A DNA stretch of 62,005 nt. It comes from a virus. The notes under the pieces were generated by a model. The model saw only the letters and a program-made list of their open reading frames with translations, searched no databases and was not told where the DNA came from. Below, in pieces: positions 34,861 through 43,149 of this stretch (its first letter is position 1; each line of letters starts with the position of its first letter). A program made the translations under genes and the position numbers. The stretch is from IMG/VR virus record IMGVR_UViG_3300025000_000103, positions 1 to 62,005 of that record; one strand, written 5' to 3'.

Positions 34861-35258
34861 TGTGGCATACCAAACCTGTCAATCAGTTCAACAGCTCTTT
34901 CCTTCGCTGTTTCAATCTTCTTTATCGTGTGTGGCAGTTCCTGGTTGAAGTTTCTTTTGATGAAGTCTTTTATGGAGCCGAGTTCATTCATGTTTTCTAC
35001 ATGATCTCTTGCGTCCTGGTCTCTGATAATTTCCTCAGAGTTGTCTTCAACCTTCACTTCAATATCGCCTACCACTGGGGCATCAGACACAAGGGCATAA
35101 ACGTCTATATGAAGTTTAGCCATTTTCTGTGCCAGAGCAACCGGAACATTCTTTACCTGCCCTTTCAACCACAAGCCGGTATTGTAGATACAGTCTTTAA
35201 TCTCTGGCCGCCTGCCGATATATTCAACAGGTAGTTTTTCTATTTTATCGTCGTCCAT
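34857..35258 (-). CDS. Hypothetical structural-region protein
   Basis: A 133-residue protein from the ATG at 35258, behind AGAGGACA; an upstream ATG at 35291 lies inside the hairpin. It begins MDDDKIEKLPVEYIGRRPEIKDCIYNTGLWLKGQV, then charged helices (KDFIKRNFNQELPHTIKKIETAKERAVELI). It could be a completion or capsid-connector protein. Confidence 0.65.
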   Translation of the reverse strand: MDDDKIEKLPVEYIGRRPEIKDCIYNTGLWLKGQVKNVPVALAQKMAKLHIDVYALVSDAPVVGDIEVKVEDNSEEIIRDQDARDHVENMNELGSIKDFIKRNFNQELPHTIKKIETAKERAVELIDRFGMPQ

Positions 35259-35271
35259 GTTGTCCTCTGAA

Positions 35272-35301
35272 ATTCCGCGACATGAAACCATGCCGCGGAA
35301 T
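35272..35301 (-). terminator. Strong hairpin between decoration gene and 34857
   Basis: On the minus strand ATTCCGCGGCATG pairs with CATGTCGCGGAAT (13 pairs, one G-T wobble) around a GTTT loop. There is no U-tract after it, so it may be an RNA processing or stability element that sets the ratio between the abundant head proteins and the genes below, rather than a full terminator. Confidence 0.6.
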
Positions 35302-35313
35302 CATTGGTTATGA

Positions 35314-35799
35314 TTACAGTGCGCCTTTTGCGATTCCTTCCACCAGAAAATCAACGATACCGACTTCAGCCTGGGTATGCGCTGAGTGGGTCAGAACCAG
35401 ATAGGCATCTTTCGGCAGACGAAGCGGACGAACTGCCGTGTTGTTTGCCCTGGTGCGTCCTGCGGCATCAAGTGCCAATGCGGCGTAGAAATAATCCGCG
35501 TCCTGTGGAACTGTCGAGTCATCTTCACCATCGACATATGCAAAGCCAAGCGCACAGGTCGAGCTTGCGGTGAAGGCGTTGGACACAATACCTAAACAGT
35601 CCATAAGCTCAAAACCGCCAGGGAGAATGCCGAGTTTAACAGTATCGCCACTACCAAGGGCAGCGGTTGCGTCGCTGTTGGAAACGATACCGGCAGAGGT
35701 AGTCTGCATGGTAAACTCAAGGACGGTTTTATTGCCATAAGGCGCACCACCGTACATGAGGCTTTTTGCATCAATGCTTGTTTTTTTGTAGTCAGCCAT
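35314..35799 (-). CDS. Capsid decoration/head-fibre-type protein
   Basis: A 161-residue beta-rich, Ala/Gly/Ser-rich protein (MADYKKTSIDAKSLMYGGAPYGNKT, then SGDTVKLGILPGGFELMDCLGIVSNAF; later RLPKDAYLVLTHSAHTQAEVGIVDFLVEGI). It lies directly after the major capsid gene with hairpins on both sides, as decoration or cement proteins often do. It has a strong AAGGAGTAATACAA ribosome site. Confidence 0.7.
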   Translation of the reverse strand: MADYKKTSIDAKSLMYGGAPYGNKTVLEFTMQTTSAGIVSNSDATAALGSGDTVKLGILPGGFELMDCLGIVSNAFTASSTCALGFAYVDGEDDSTVPQDADYFYAALALDAAGRTRANNTAVRPLRLPKDAYLVLTHSAHTQAEVGIVDFLVEGIAKGAL

Positions 35800-35820
35800 T
35801 TGTATTACTCCTTGAAATAA

Positions 35821-35838
35821 AGGGGCCTTGCGACCCCT
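35821..35838 (-). terminator. Weak terminator after major capsid gene
   Basis: The minus strand reads AGGGGTC, loop GCAA, GGCCCCT, then TTTATTTC. The seven-pair stem with a broken U-tract lies just after the capsid stop. It probably attenuates or stabilises the capsid mRNA. Confidence 0.55.
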
Positions 35839-35844
35839 GGATTA

Positions 35845-37134
35845 TTAGACACCAGCCAGCCGAACAGCGGTATCAATTGCCATAACACCAAAGTCAGTCG
35901 GCAGATTACCGTCATCACCGTAATCGATGGTGAAGCGGATTTTACTCATACCGTGAATCATACCGATAAGCACTTCCAACTTGTCGCCGTGGTCAAGTTC
36001 CTTCTCTGACCAGAAATAAGGCACAGCAGATTGACGGGCCTTGCCAAATGCTTCAGCAAGCGCCTGGCCGCCAAGCAGCAGCGCTCTGTCAACAGCGTGT
36101 GTAGTCGAAAACGCAGCCGGGACCAGATCGGTGGTTGTCTCAGTTGTGCTGGTTGAAGTGGCACACCAATTGATCGCGTCACCTGCGTAGAACCTGATTG
36201 CTTTCGGCATCTTTACAATAAGAATACCATTCCACAAACCTGCCTCACCGAGGAACAGCGGGTTATCTTTTGCCATCCGTCCACGGGCCATAGCGTTTGA
36301 CTGCCATGTTCTGAACTGACCGTTTGAACTTTGCAGGATAGAAGTATACTGCTCAGAAGAAACAAGCAATACCCTCATAGGTGAATCCTGTGCCATCTGG
36401 TCTCCTTCAAATACAACAGGAGGCGGCGGCATATCCATGGAATCAAGTTTTGTGCGAAGCCCGTCAATGACATCGGAGTTCATTACATCTGAAGTCTGAA
36501 TCGTGATTTCGTTACCACTTGCCGCAACAGCCTCAATACCAGATCCGGTTGAAATGAAATGCCGGTTATTGGTAGGGGCCTTGACGGTGTTGACGCAGAT
36601 TGAAGAAAAGTCAGAGTCACTCGCCAACGGCACAACCCATTCTTTACCGCTCTGGAAACCACGAGCGCCGGCAAGGTGCACAAGGGCCAGCTGGTCAGAC
36701 AGCCTGGTCATGTAATTCTGCGCCTGTGCCCTTGCAAGAGACCGCATTTGATGCGGGGTACGCTGTTGGGTCATGCGCCCACCGGCAGAAATAGGTTTTC
36801 TTGTTTGGTTGATTCTGAGCGAATCCTGGCTAAAGCTCATGGTATCGCCCATGCCTTCAGCGTAGCTTTCACCCATAATCGGCTTTCCGCCAACCGGGTT
36901 AATGAGATCAAAGGTAATCTCATCGCCTGCTGTTTTGGTCAGATCCATACATCTGACAATCGGCATTTCGTTTTTAGACTGGAACCGCATGCGGTCTTCA
37001 GCCTGGGATTGTTTTGGGAGTGTCCCGGTAAGCCGGTTCAGCACCGTAGGCCGCTGCATACATACAGCAAACAGCCCGATTGATTGAAGTTTGACAGCCT
37101 GATCGCTGCCATATGCAATGGTTGTGAGTCCCAT
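35845..37134 (-). CDS. Major capsid protein, N4-gp56 family
   Basis: A 429-residue protein of the N4-gp56/DUF4043 capsid type. It has a long N-arm (VLNRLTGTLPKQSQAEDRMRFQSKNEMPIVRCMDLTKTAGDEITFDL), then GGKPIMGESYAEGMGDTMSFSQDSLRINQTRKPISAGGRMTQQRT. The middle has VVFEGDQMAQDSPMRVLLVSSEQYTSIL and NPLFLGEAGLWNGILIVKMP. The end has RALLLGGQALAEAFGK, then the YFWSEKELDHGDKLEVLIGMIHGMSKIRF segment typical of the family. It forms the HK97-fold shell. Gene order scaffold, capsid, decoration is canonical. The ribosome site is AGGAGAATAAT. Confidence 0.9.
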   Translation of the reverse strand: MGLTTIAYGSDQAVKLQSIGLFAVCMQRPTVLNRLTGTLPKQSQAEDRMRFQSKNEMPIVRCMDLTKTAGDEITFDLINPVGGKPIMGESYAEGMGDTMSFSQDSLRINQTRKPISAGGRMTQQRTPHQMRSLARAQAQNYMTRLSDQLALVHLAGARGFQSGKEWVVPLASDSDFSSICVNTVKAPTNNRHFISTGSGIEAVAASGNEITIQTSDVMNSDVIDGLRTKLDSMDMPPPPVVFEGDQMAQDSPMRVLLVSSEQYTSILQSSNGQFRTWQSNAMARGRMAKDNPLFLGEAGLWNGILIVKMPKAIRFYAGDAINWCATSTSTTETTTDLVPAAFSTTHAVDRALLLGGQALAEAFGKARQSAVPYFWSEKELDHGDKLEVLIGMIHGMSKIRFTIDYGDDGNLPTDFGVMAIDTAVRLAGV

Positions 37135-37143
37135 ATTATTCTC

Positions 37144-38139
37144 CTATACAAGTCTACTGAGCATTTCCTCTATTTTGTCAGGGTTAAGGCTCAGAAATTT
37201 ATCCATTGTTGCTGTAGTTGACATATTTGCCAACGCATCTGCTTCGTCGTGATGTGCTGCTGCACTGCCAGGCACGTCTGATAGAGAAAATGGCGGCGTT
37301 TCTTTGGTCTTTGAGATTACATCTTCAGCCTTTTTCTTGATGTCTTCAGCGCTTTCCTTTTTGACATCTTCAACAACAGGCTTCTTACCAAGAGCGCCTT
37401 GCATCGTTTCGATTGCTGCCGTAACCATTTCTTTCGCTTTTGTGAGAATATCACTATGCGCGAGACTTTGGTTATCCCTTGCAACAATCTTAACCGCACC
37501 GTCCAAATAATCGTAAAGTGCCGGTGTTTCTTTAAAGACTTGGTTTTCAGGGGCCTTAAAGAAATCGTCCTGCGCCTTTATCCATGAGTTCCTGTCTGCT
37601 TCGATAGCCTGTTGTTCGCTTTGCGCGACTTTTTGCTTGACCGGCTCTATCTCTTTGACAATCTCTTCCTTGAAAGACTTGATACCAACAGCAACTCCCT
37701 GTTTTATCATGCTTTCAAGGTACGGCTTGATATCCTGCATAAATTCCGGGAATTCTCCGGCGTACTCTTCAAGAACTTTTTCCTGTTCTTTCGTGTCCCC
37801 GGTTCCGGCGTCAGCAGCCTTCGCCGCTTTCAGGTCAGCAATAAGCTGATCCTTACTTTTAAGTGATTCCTCAAGCTCCTTGGCCCTTAAGTCAGCAGCT
37901 CTTTCCCGCTCTCTTGCCCTCTCAAGCTCAGAATACGGAATAGTGTTTTTACTGTCTTTTGCCAGGATAACAGGCTCTTCTTTTTCTTCAGGCTCCGGTT
38001 CCTTGCCGCTGAGGTCTGGCGAATCCTCAGTTTTCTTATCGCCATCAGGATAGTCGATCCCATGCAGGAATACTCTGGCCTGTTCTTCGTCACTCAGGCT
38101 CAACATTTCTTCGGTGCTCATTTCTTCTATCGTTTTCAT
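37144..38139 (-). CDS. Capsid scaffolding protein
   Basis: A 331-residue acidic protein, almost entirely helical. A disordered charged N-terminus (DKKTEDSPDLSGKEPEPEEKEEP) leads to a coiled coil at about 70-115 (SELERARERERAADLRAKELEESLKSKDQLIADL), more helices, and a C-terminal end (LSLNPDKIEEMLSRLV) of the kind that docks on capsid subunits. It is directly upstream of the capsid gene. Ribosome site AAGGAGAAAG. Confidence 0.8.
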   Translation of the reverse strand: MKTIEEMSTEEMLSLSDEEQARVFLHGIDYPDGDKKTEDSPDLSGKEPEPEEKEEPVILAKDSKNTIPYSELERARERERAADLRAKELEESLKSKDQLIADLKAAKAADAGTGDTKEQEKVLEEYAGEFPEFMQDIKPYLESMIKQGVAVGIKSFKEEIVKEIEPVKQKVAQSEQQAIEADRNSWIKAQDDFFKAPENQVFKETPALYDYLDGAVKIVARDNQSLAHSDILTKAKEMVTAAIETMQGALGKKPVVEDVKKESAEDIKKKAEDVISKTKETPPFSLSDVPGSAAAHHDEADALANMSTTATMDKFLSLNPDKIEEMLSRLV

Positions 38140-38183
38140 ACTGCCTTTCTCCTTGCCCTTGTCGCCGGGCCGCGTATAGGAGG

Positions 38184-38639
38184 TTAAGCCGGATTACCCG
38201 GTTTAATTCTTCGTGCGGGGACACCCGCCCATATTTCGTTTTCTGGAACAGATTTTGTTACAACCGCGCCTGCCCCGATTATTGCCTTATTACCAATTGT
38301 CACACCGGGCATGATGATTGCACCTGTGCCTATCATTGCATCCTTGCCAACATAAATTGGTGCCCAATCGCCACGTTCTCTTGGCGGGAATTCATGCGTG
38401 AAATGTACGTTTGGCCCTATTCTTGCCCTATGGTCTATTGTCACTCCCTGGGGAATAAACGAATATGCGCCTATAGAGACTTGATGGCCTATTGATGCTC
38501 CTGATATTTCAACATATGACCCTATGTTGCAATCGTGCCCGATATGAGTTTCATTGTAAATGTTGCAAAAATGGTGAATCACAGTACCTGACATGATCAC
38601 ACAATCATCGCTTATCAATGAAGTCTTACAGGCTTTCAT
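38184..38639 (-). CDS. Hexapeptide-repeat acyltransferase
   Basis: A 151-residue left-handed beta-helix protein. Hexapeptide turns start at about residue 20 (VIHHFCNIYNETHIGHDCNIGSYVEISGASIGHQVSIGAYSFIPQGVTI). A catalytic-type loop carries His (GPNVHFTHEFPP), and the end AMIGTGAIIMPGVTIGNKAIIGAGAVVTKSVPENEIWAGVPARRI is characteristic of sugar O- or N-acetyltransferases. It would acetylate a sugar using acetyl-CoA. It overlaps the glycosyltransferase gene by 14 bases, so the pair probably act on the same glycan, in the middle of the head genes. Confidence 0.85.
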   Translation of the reverse strand: MKACKTSLISDDCVIMSGTVIHHFCNIYNETHIGHDCNIGSYVEISGASIGHQVSIGAYSFIPQGVTIDHRARIGPNVHFTHEFPPRERGDWAPIYVGKDAMIGTGAIIMPGVTIGNKAIIGAGAVVTKSVPENEIWAGVPARRIKPGNPA

Positions 38640-39588
38640 ACAATGCCACCATAGCCTTGACCGTTTCAGAGATATCGTTTGCAGGCAAGCATTTCCTCGG
38701 CTCGACTTCGCCTTTCAGGATTGCAACCAGTTCCTTTGCCATTTCTCTCTGATCGCCTTCGGTTATCCAATAATCAGCATACTCATTCCCGCGGTAGGAT
38801 ATCAGTTTAGCCCCACAAGCCTTCGCTTCCATCGCCAGCCGGTCAAAGTCACCGTAGCGCACCAAGCCAATATAAAAATCAGTCGAGCAGAAAGCGTTTA
38901 TCAAATCTTCCTGAGCAAGCGGTGTACCGCTCAGATACGATTTGTATGCCGTCCCGTTACTGTAGACCAGCGGCATAAACCAACGATGCTGATCTCTCGG
39001 CAGATAATGGGCATGCAGCACAGCGTCCGGGATTTCCTTAACCACCCACGGCCACAACATAAACAGATCCAAAGGCCATTTGATATAATGGCAGTTCTCA
39101 GCCGTGAAAACAGAAGGATTACCGGCATACTTCCCGCGTGTTGGCATTGGCTTAAATGTCGATGTATCAACACCCATCGGCACAAGTTCAACCCGTGTGT
39201 TTTTGTTTGCCATGCTCTTGAGTATCGCCTGATGCCTTGGCCACCATGTGACGGTTGCGTCAGCAATCCTCAAATAATTCATGAGCATCATCCACGCATC
39301 GCCAGCACCGTACCCATGGTTTAACCCGGCTTCCACTGCCGACTGAAAACAATGTTCCGGCGTTCCATGCGCGACATACACAACCTTCTTCGCTTTCCCT
39401 GTTAACAAAATTTTGTCTGGGATGTGAGAATGTAAAACATGGACATCAGCGTCCACGTCTTGCAGTTGTTCCGTCTGTGTACTTACCAGGAAAGAATCGT
39501 GCCCGGCCTTGCACTCACCAGCTGAGATATCCCGCGCCATATGGTGCAGGCCGGACCCATTTGTTAATGTCCAATGACAAATTTTCAT
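38626..39588 (-). CDS. Glycosyltransferase, GT4-like (GT-B)
   Basis: A 320-residue protein. The start KICHWTLTNGSGLHHMARDISAGECKAGHDSFLV is the N-terminal Rossmann half of GT-B enzymes (normally G-S-G-x acceptor loop). The middle has TRVELVPMGVDTSTFKP, the usual linker V-P-x-G-V-D. The end has FYIGLVRYGDFDRLAMEAKACGAKLISYRGNEYADYWI, equivalent to the E-x-G-x-x-x-x-E-A-x-A-x-G nucleotide-sugar site (here R-LAMEAKACGA). It starts one base inside the end of the Ser/Thr-repeat gene and overlaps the acyltransferase. Virion glycosylation is suggested. Confidence 0.8.
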   Translation of the reverse strand: MKICHWTLTNGSGLHHMARDISAGECKAGHDSFLVSTQTEQLQDVDADVHVLHSHIPDKILLTGKAKKVVYVAHGTPEHCFQSAVEAGLNHGYGAGDAWMMLMNYLRIADATVTWWPRHQAILKSMANKNTRVELVPMGVDTSTFKPMPTRGKYAGNPSVFTAENCHYIKWPLDLFMLWPWVVKEIPDAVLHAHYLPRDQHRWFMPLVYSNGTAYKSYLSGTPLAQEDLINAFCSTDFYIGLVRYGDFDRLAMEAKACGAKLISYRGNEYADYWITEGDQREMAKELVAILKGEVEPRKCLPANDISETVKAMVALYESL

Positions 39589-40343
39589 TAAGCGTGGTAA
39601 CTCGCTACAGTTGAGTCTGTGGTTGAAATAATAACGCTCAAGCTTGCCGCCTTACTGTCTCCTGTTGCCAAGTTCGAAGATGCAATTACACTGTTCGAAG
39701 TCGCCCGGCTTGTCGAAGCTGACAGGTTTGTCGAAGCAATGGTAGACAAAGACGTTGCCTTTGAATCGCCAGTCGAAAGATTGGTCGAAGCGATTACACT
39801 ATTTGACGTTGCCCGGCTGGTTGATGCGGACAAGTTCGTCGAGGCAATAACGCTATTGCTGGTTGCCCTGCTGGTATTGCCGGAAATCAACACGCTGTTA
39901 CTCGCAGCTTTTGAGTCCGAAGTGACAAGGTTGGAACTGATAACAACACTGTTGCTGGTCGCTTTGGAGTCGGAGGCAGATGCTTCATAAGGTGATACGC
40001 TAAACCCGCGACCGTCATAAACCAGGGAATACCCAGAGGCAAGAACGGCTTTGATAATCGGAATTTCAGTGCCGTCAACATCACGCTGTAATGTCACGGT
40101 GCTGCTGGTATCGTCGGCGTTGTAGATAACCAAACTCTTCACCCGGCGTGATACAAAGTCAGCTTCAGGCGCGGCAAGGATTGTTTTATCTGTTGCGCCG
40201 GTTATCGACCCTGCGGTGCTGCCGGGAATCTTTTTGCCGCTGTTGTAATACTCATCCTCATACGAGATATGGTATGTCGGCTCCGTTGCATTCGCTGACC
40301 CTGCCGCGAAAACTTCCAAACTGTTTAAGGCTGTTAATTCCAT
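39588..40343 (-). CDS. Ser/Thr-rich repeat structural protein
   Basis: A 251-residue protein from the ATG at 40343 behind AGGAGAAAACGAA. Residues 1-115 are a beta domain (VKSLVIYNADDTSSTVTLQRDVDGTEIPIIKAVLASGYSLVYDGRGFSV). Residues about 120-245 are an 18-residue repeat of the type [T/D]SRATSNSVIASTNLS[A/T], about seven copies with some degenerate. The pattern of small residues every second position suggests a trimeric beta or coiled stalk, such as a head fibre. Ser plus Thr are nearly half of this part. It is directly upstream of, and coupled to, the glycosyltransferase, which makes it the first candidate acceptor. Confidence 0.75.
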   Translation of the reverse strand: MELTALNSLEVFAAGSANATEPTYHISYEDEYYNSGKKIPGSTAGSITGATDKTILAAPEADFVSRRVKSLVIYNADDTSSTVTLQRDVDGTEIPIIKAVLASGYSLVYDGRGFSVSPYEASASDSKATSNSVVISSNLVTSDSKAASNSVLISGNTSRATSNSVIASTNLSASTSRATSNSVIASTNLSTGDSKATSLSTIASTNLSASTSRATSNSVIASSNLATGDSKAASLSVIISTTDSTVASYHA

Positions 40344-40362
40344 TTCGTTTTCTCCTGTCTTT

Positions 40363-40845
40363 TTATTGTATTGCCTCAATATACATGAGGAAAGATGAGT
40401 TATTTACTGCGTTATTAGTTACTGTTACTGTCCATTGATACGGTGCATGCGGGTGGAGATATGCTACATTCCCTGCCTCGCCCTCGCCCATTATATTAAA
40501 AGTGCTTGCCGTGTTGTCGATTACGTTCAACCCGCTGCCGGATGCGGAGATGATTGTAAGCCCACGGCTATCAACAATTTGCAGGTCGCTGTTGTCTGTC
40601 GGGCCTGTTGCTCCCGGCACGATGTCAATCCAACAGAACTTGTTATCAAGCCGCGCCATAACACCAGTTGGGATAGTGGCAACCGCTGTGCCGGGGGTAG
40701 TGTCAAACGTGCATGTCACTACCTGCAACGTGTTACCTGTCCCAGATCTCTCCGGGGTTATTTGCCCGGAATCAACACACGTCATTGCCCCGATAGCTTG
40801 GCTTGCATAGAGGGTGAAAAGAGCTGCTAAAAAAATACGTTTCAT
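40363..40845 (-). CDS. Exported beta-rich protein in the head region
   Basis: A 160-residue protein with a signal peptide (MKRIFLAALFTLYASQAIGA). The beta-rich mature part has Cys at about 23, 46 and 71 (MTCVDSGQITPERSGTGNTLQVVTCTF..NKFCWIDIVPG) and an aromatic C-terminus (HPHAPYQWTVTVTNNAV). ATGA overlap with the portal stop. A signal peptide right after the portal gene is unexpected. It may be an envelope-acting accessory protein or a surface appendage. Confidence 0.7.
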   Translation of the reverse strand: MKRIFLAALFTLYASQAIGAMTCVDSGQITPERSGTGNTLQVVTCTFDTTPGTAVATIPTGVMARLDNKFCWIDIVPGATGPTDNSDLQIVDSRGLTIISASGSGLNVIDNTASTFNIMGEGEAGNVAYLHPHAPYQWTVTVTNNAVNNSSFLMYIEAIQ

Positions 40846-42950
40846 TGGTTTATTTCTCCCTGCATTTCTTGGCCCGGCATTTCCTGCTCTGGCTGGTATG
40901 CTTCCGGTTGTGGTGCCGGAGGTGTCTGGATATTTTGAATTTGTGTTTCATCGACAATTCCTTTGGCAACATCTACAACTGCGTCACCAATATCGCCTAT
41001 TGCCGGGTTTTGCTGGAGGTACCCGGCTGCTTCCATCGCTGACAGCAGAGCTTCAATCCCTTTCTTTATCTGGTCGACATCTGACTGTTTCTCTTTGATA
41101 TCAAGCTCACGGTCTTTCTGAGCTGTCATGATTTCGAGCTTGACTTGTTTCTTGGCGTCCTCAACCATCTGCTTGACTTGTTCCGGGGTTATCTGTTGAT
41201 CAGCATCTTTAATAGCGGCAAGGAACTCTTCTCGGTTAGGAATATCCATCAGTGTCAGCAGGAACGGGAACCCTACAACTTGATAATGAGGAGGCATTGT
41301 TTCAAGCACAGCGCCAAGTGTCTGAAGCTGCTGTGCCCTGAATGTCGGGGTGCTCGGGACGTCTGAGAGCTCTACCCTCAACAACACCCGCTGAATGTCA
41401 TTGTCAAGATACTGAATACCATTTTCTTCAACCGGCACATTTATTTGTACTGGTCTTTCCGGCTTGGAAACAGAAGCCGGGATAATAATCTCTTGTTGCT
41501 CGCTGCCCATGTCCTCAATAATTAATTCAAGCAACAAATTGCCAACCGCTGTTCTCCCTTGCTTAAAATTCGAGTTAATTGCAGCCAACCCTTGGGATGA
41601 CTGCTCAACCAATGTATCAAGCGCTACCCCGGACTTTGCCTCACCACCTTGTCCCATGTAGGCGTCATGGATATTCGAGACACGCTTGATTGATTCCCGG
41701 CAGTCAACAAGACGCTGGTATTGCTGCTGATTAAGTTCAAAGTCGCGGTCAACCTTGAATACCCCACCATCGCGCATTTTCTGCGCATCAAGAACAATAT
41801 CAGCGTCGGGTCTGCCGACCTCATATTGCAAATCTGCATCAGATCCTGCGTATGCACCCTCTGTCCTGATAGTCCTTGTTGCGGCCAGCATCCACTGCAT
41901 ACGGGATATGCGAACGTTGATTTCGTCCTGCAGATACATCATGCCACGGATAAGCCCGTATGGTGCGCCGGTGCGGTCTTCTCTTTTTCCCCAAAACGGC
42001 ACATATGGAAATTTGTTGTGTTTGTAAGGAGTCGGCCCGTCCCAAAGAAGATGAGGCCCAAGCCACCATGAGAGCCTCATCCTGCTGACCAGCGCCATGA
42101 CTGGTTTGAGTTTCGCTGTTGCGATAGCCATCATGTGGGCCGGTTTTTTTGGGTCGTACTCGACCACTCGTCCATCAGGTGTTTTGATAACGAGAGCTTT
42201 TTCCCACACGCGATACCAGCACTCAAACAGGCACACCCTGTTGTTGGCTACGTCTCGCCACTCCATTTCTTCGATTGACCAGCCGCGTTCGTATTCCTGG
42301 CTCATCGCAAGAGTAGTTGAAGTCCCGCCATCAAGAGAGAGTGACGTCAAGTCTATTGCCTGCCATCCTGTCCCTGCGCCACGGATTAAATCTTCTTTGC
42401 CAGAGAACATCAAAGCAGCTTGGTCTACGTCCATCCATTTACGTCTGACAAGATAGCGAGAAGATTCGAGCATTGGCTCTTTGTCAAGCCAATCCCACCA
42501 TATTTCGTTGCGATGGACTCCCCGGCAACGGTATTTGTATTCAAAGGGATTGGGATTGCGGGAGACTTCGACCCAACCGAGGCCGACTTTTATTTGTGAT
42601 GCGTATGCGTCAGTACATGCGAGGTCGGCTTTGCTCTTGCGCTCTGCCTCATTAAGCCTGACGTTGATCGCTTCTGCAAGTTCGTCAGATCCGGTTTCTG
42701 CCTTGACACGCCAGTCAAGGCGCATCTTGGCTTCCATTCCAAGGACTGAATCTATTGTTGAGCCGATGATTGGTTCTATTGCTGGCGGGATTCCGAGTGC
42801 GGCTTGTGCCTGAAGGACTTCGGAGTCAAGCTGATTACCGTCATAGTAATCACTTTCCTTATCGGCTCTGGATCTCCAGGCAGGCTGCCAGAGGATTTCT
42901 TCGAGAAATTTGGTGTATTTGGATAGGTCGAGTTTATATGTTTTTTTCAT
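40842..42950 (-). CDS. Portal protein, P22-like
   Basis: A 702-residue protein from the ATG at 42950 (MKKTYKLDLSKYTKFLEEILWQPAWRSRADKESDYYDGNQL). The portal pattern continues with PPAIEPIIGSTIDSVLGMEAKMRLDWRV, VEVSRNPNPFEYKYRCRGVHRNEIWWDW, then KFPYVPFWGKREDRTGAPYGLIRGMMYLQDEINVRISRM, the stem and tunnel region. The C-terminal 150 residues are coiled coil and Gln/Pro-rich, like the P22 barrel. It forms the 12-mer DNA gate. There is no ribosome site; the start lies 8 bases after a U-tract of a terminator. An alternative GTG at 42980 lies within that hairpin. Confidence 0.85.
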   Translation of the reverse strand: MKKTYKLDLSKYTKFLEEILWQPAWRSRADKESDYYDGNQLDSEVLQAQAALGIPPAIEPIIGSTIDSVLGMEAKMRLDWRVKAETGSDELAEAINVRLNEAERKSKADLACTDAYASQIKVGLGWVEVSRNPNPFEYKYRCRGVHRNEIWWDWLDKEPMLESSRYLVRRKWMDVDQAALMFSGKEDLIRGAGTGWQAIDLTSLSLDGGTSTTLAMSQEYERGWSIEEMEWRDVANNRVCLFECWYRVWEKALVIKTPDGRVVEYDPKKPAHMMAIATAKLKPVMALVSRMRLSWWLGPHLLWDGPTPYKHNKFPYVPFWGKREDRTGAPYGLIRGMMYLQDEINVRISRMQWMLAATRTIRTEGAYAGSDADLQYEVGRPDADIVLDAQKMRDGGVFKVDRDFELNQQQYQRLVDCRESIKRVSNIHDAYMGQGGEAKSGVALDTLVEQSSQGLAAINSNFKQGRTAVGNLLLELIIEDMGSEQQEIIIPASVSKPERPVQINVPVEENGIQYLDNDIQRVLLRVELSDVPSTPTFRAQQLQTLGAVLETMPPHYQVVGFPFLLTLMDIPNREEFLAAIKDADQQITPEQVKQMVEDAKKQVKLEIMTAQKDRELDIKEKQSDVDQIKKGIEALLSAMEAAGYLQQNPAIGDIGDAVVDVAKGIVDETQIQNIQTPPAPQPEAYQPEQEMPGQEMQGEINQ

Positions 42951-42958
42951 CGCACAAT

Positions 42959-43004
42959 AAAAAAGCCCGCATGGACACACCGAAGTGCATCACATGCGGG
43001 CTTT
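42959..43004 (-). terminator. Intrinsic terminator just upstream of the portal start
   Basis: The minus strand reads AAAGCCCGCATG, inner stem with a TTCG tetraloop (GCAC-TTCG-GTGT), then CATGCGGGCTTT and TTT: 12 perfect pairs plus the inner stem and a U6 tract. It ends only 8 bases before the portal ATG. With the promoter at 43068-43095 it forms a leader-terminator arrangement. Confidence 0.85.
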
Positions 43005-43061
43005 AGCTAATCCTCCGTGAGGGAGCTATCCGTAACCGCTAATTTAAAATAGTACTGATTA
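43005..43061 (-). promoter_or_regulatory. Structured 5' leader of the portal transcript
   Basis: Between a likely start site near 43061 and the terminator, the leader contains TAGCTCC, CTCAC, GGAG..AGCTA, which can pair (TAGCT with AGCTA, CTCC with GGAG). Part of this region is directly adjacent to the terminator stem. The layout is that of an attenuator, in which leader folding or protein binding decides termination. Confidence 0.45.
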
Positions 43062-43067
43062 TCTGTT

Positions 43068-43095
43068 TATATACATATTCCTGCAAAAAATGCAA
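43068..43095 (-). promoter_or_regulatory. Sigma70-type promoter for the portal leader
   Basis: Minus-strand -35 TTGCAT (43090-43095), 16-base spacer, -10 TATATA (43068-43073). It lies in an AT-rich gap after the 43150 gene. The predicted start near 43061 places the whole leader and terminator upstream of the portal gene. Confidence 0.6.
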
Positions 43096-43149
43096 GTATT
43101 ATTTTTTAACGTCTTACCATCCTCAGAAGCATACAGCCAAAATTGTTTA

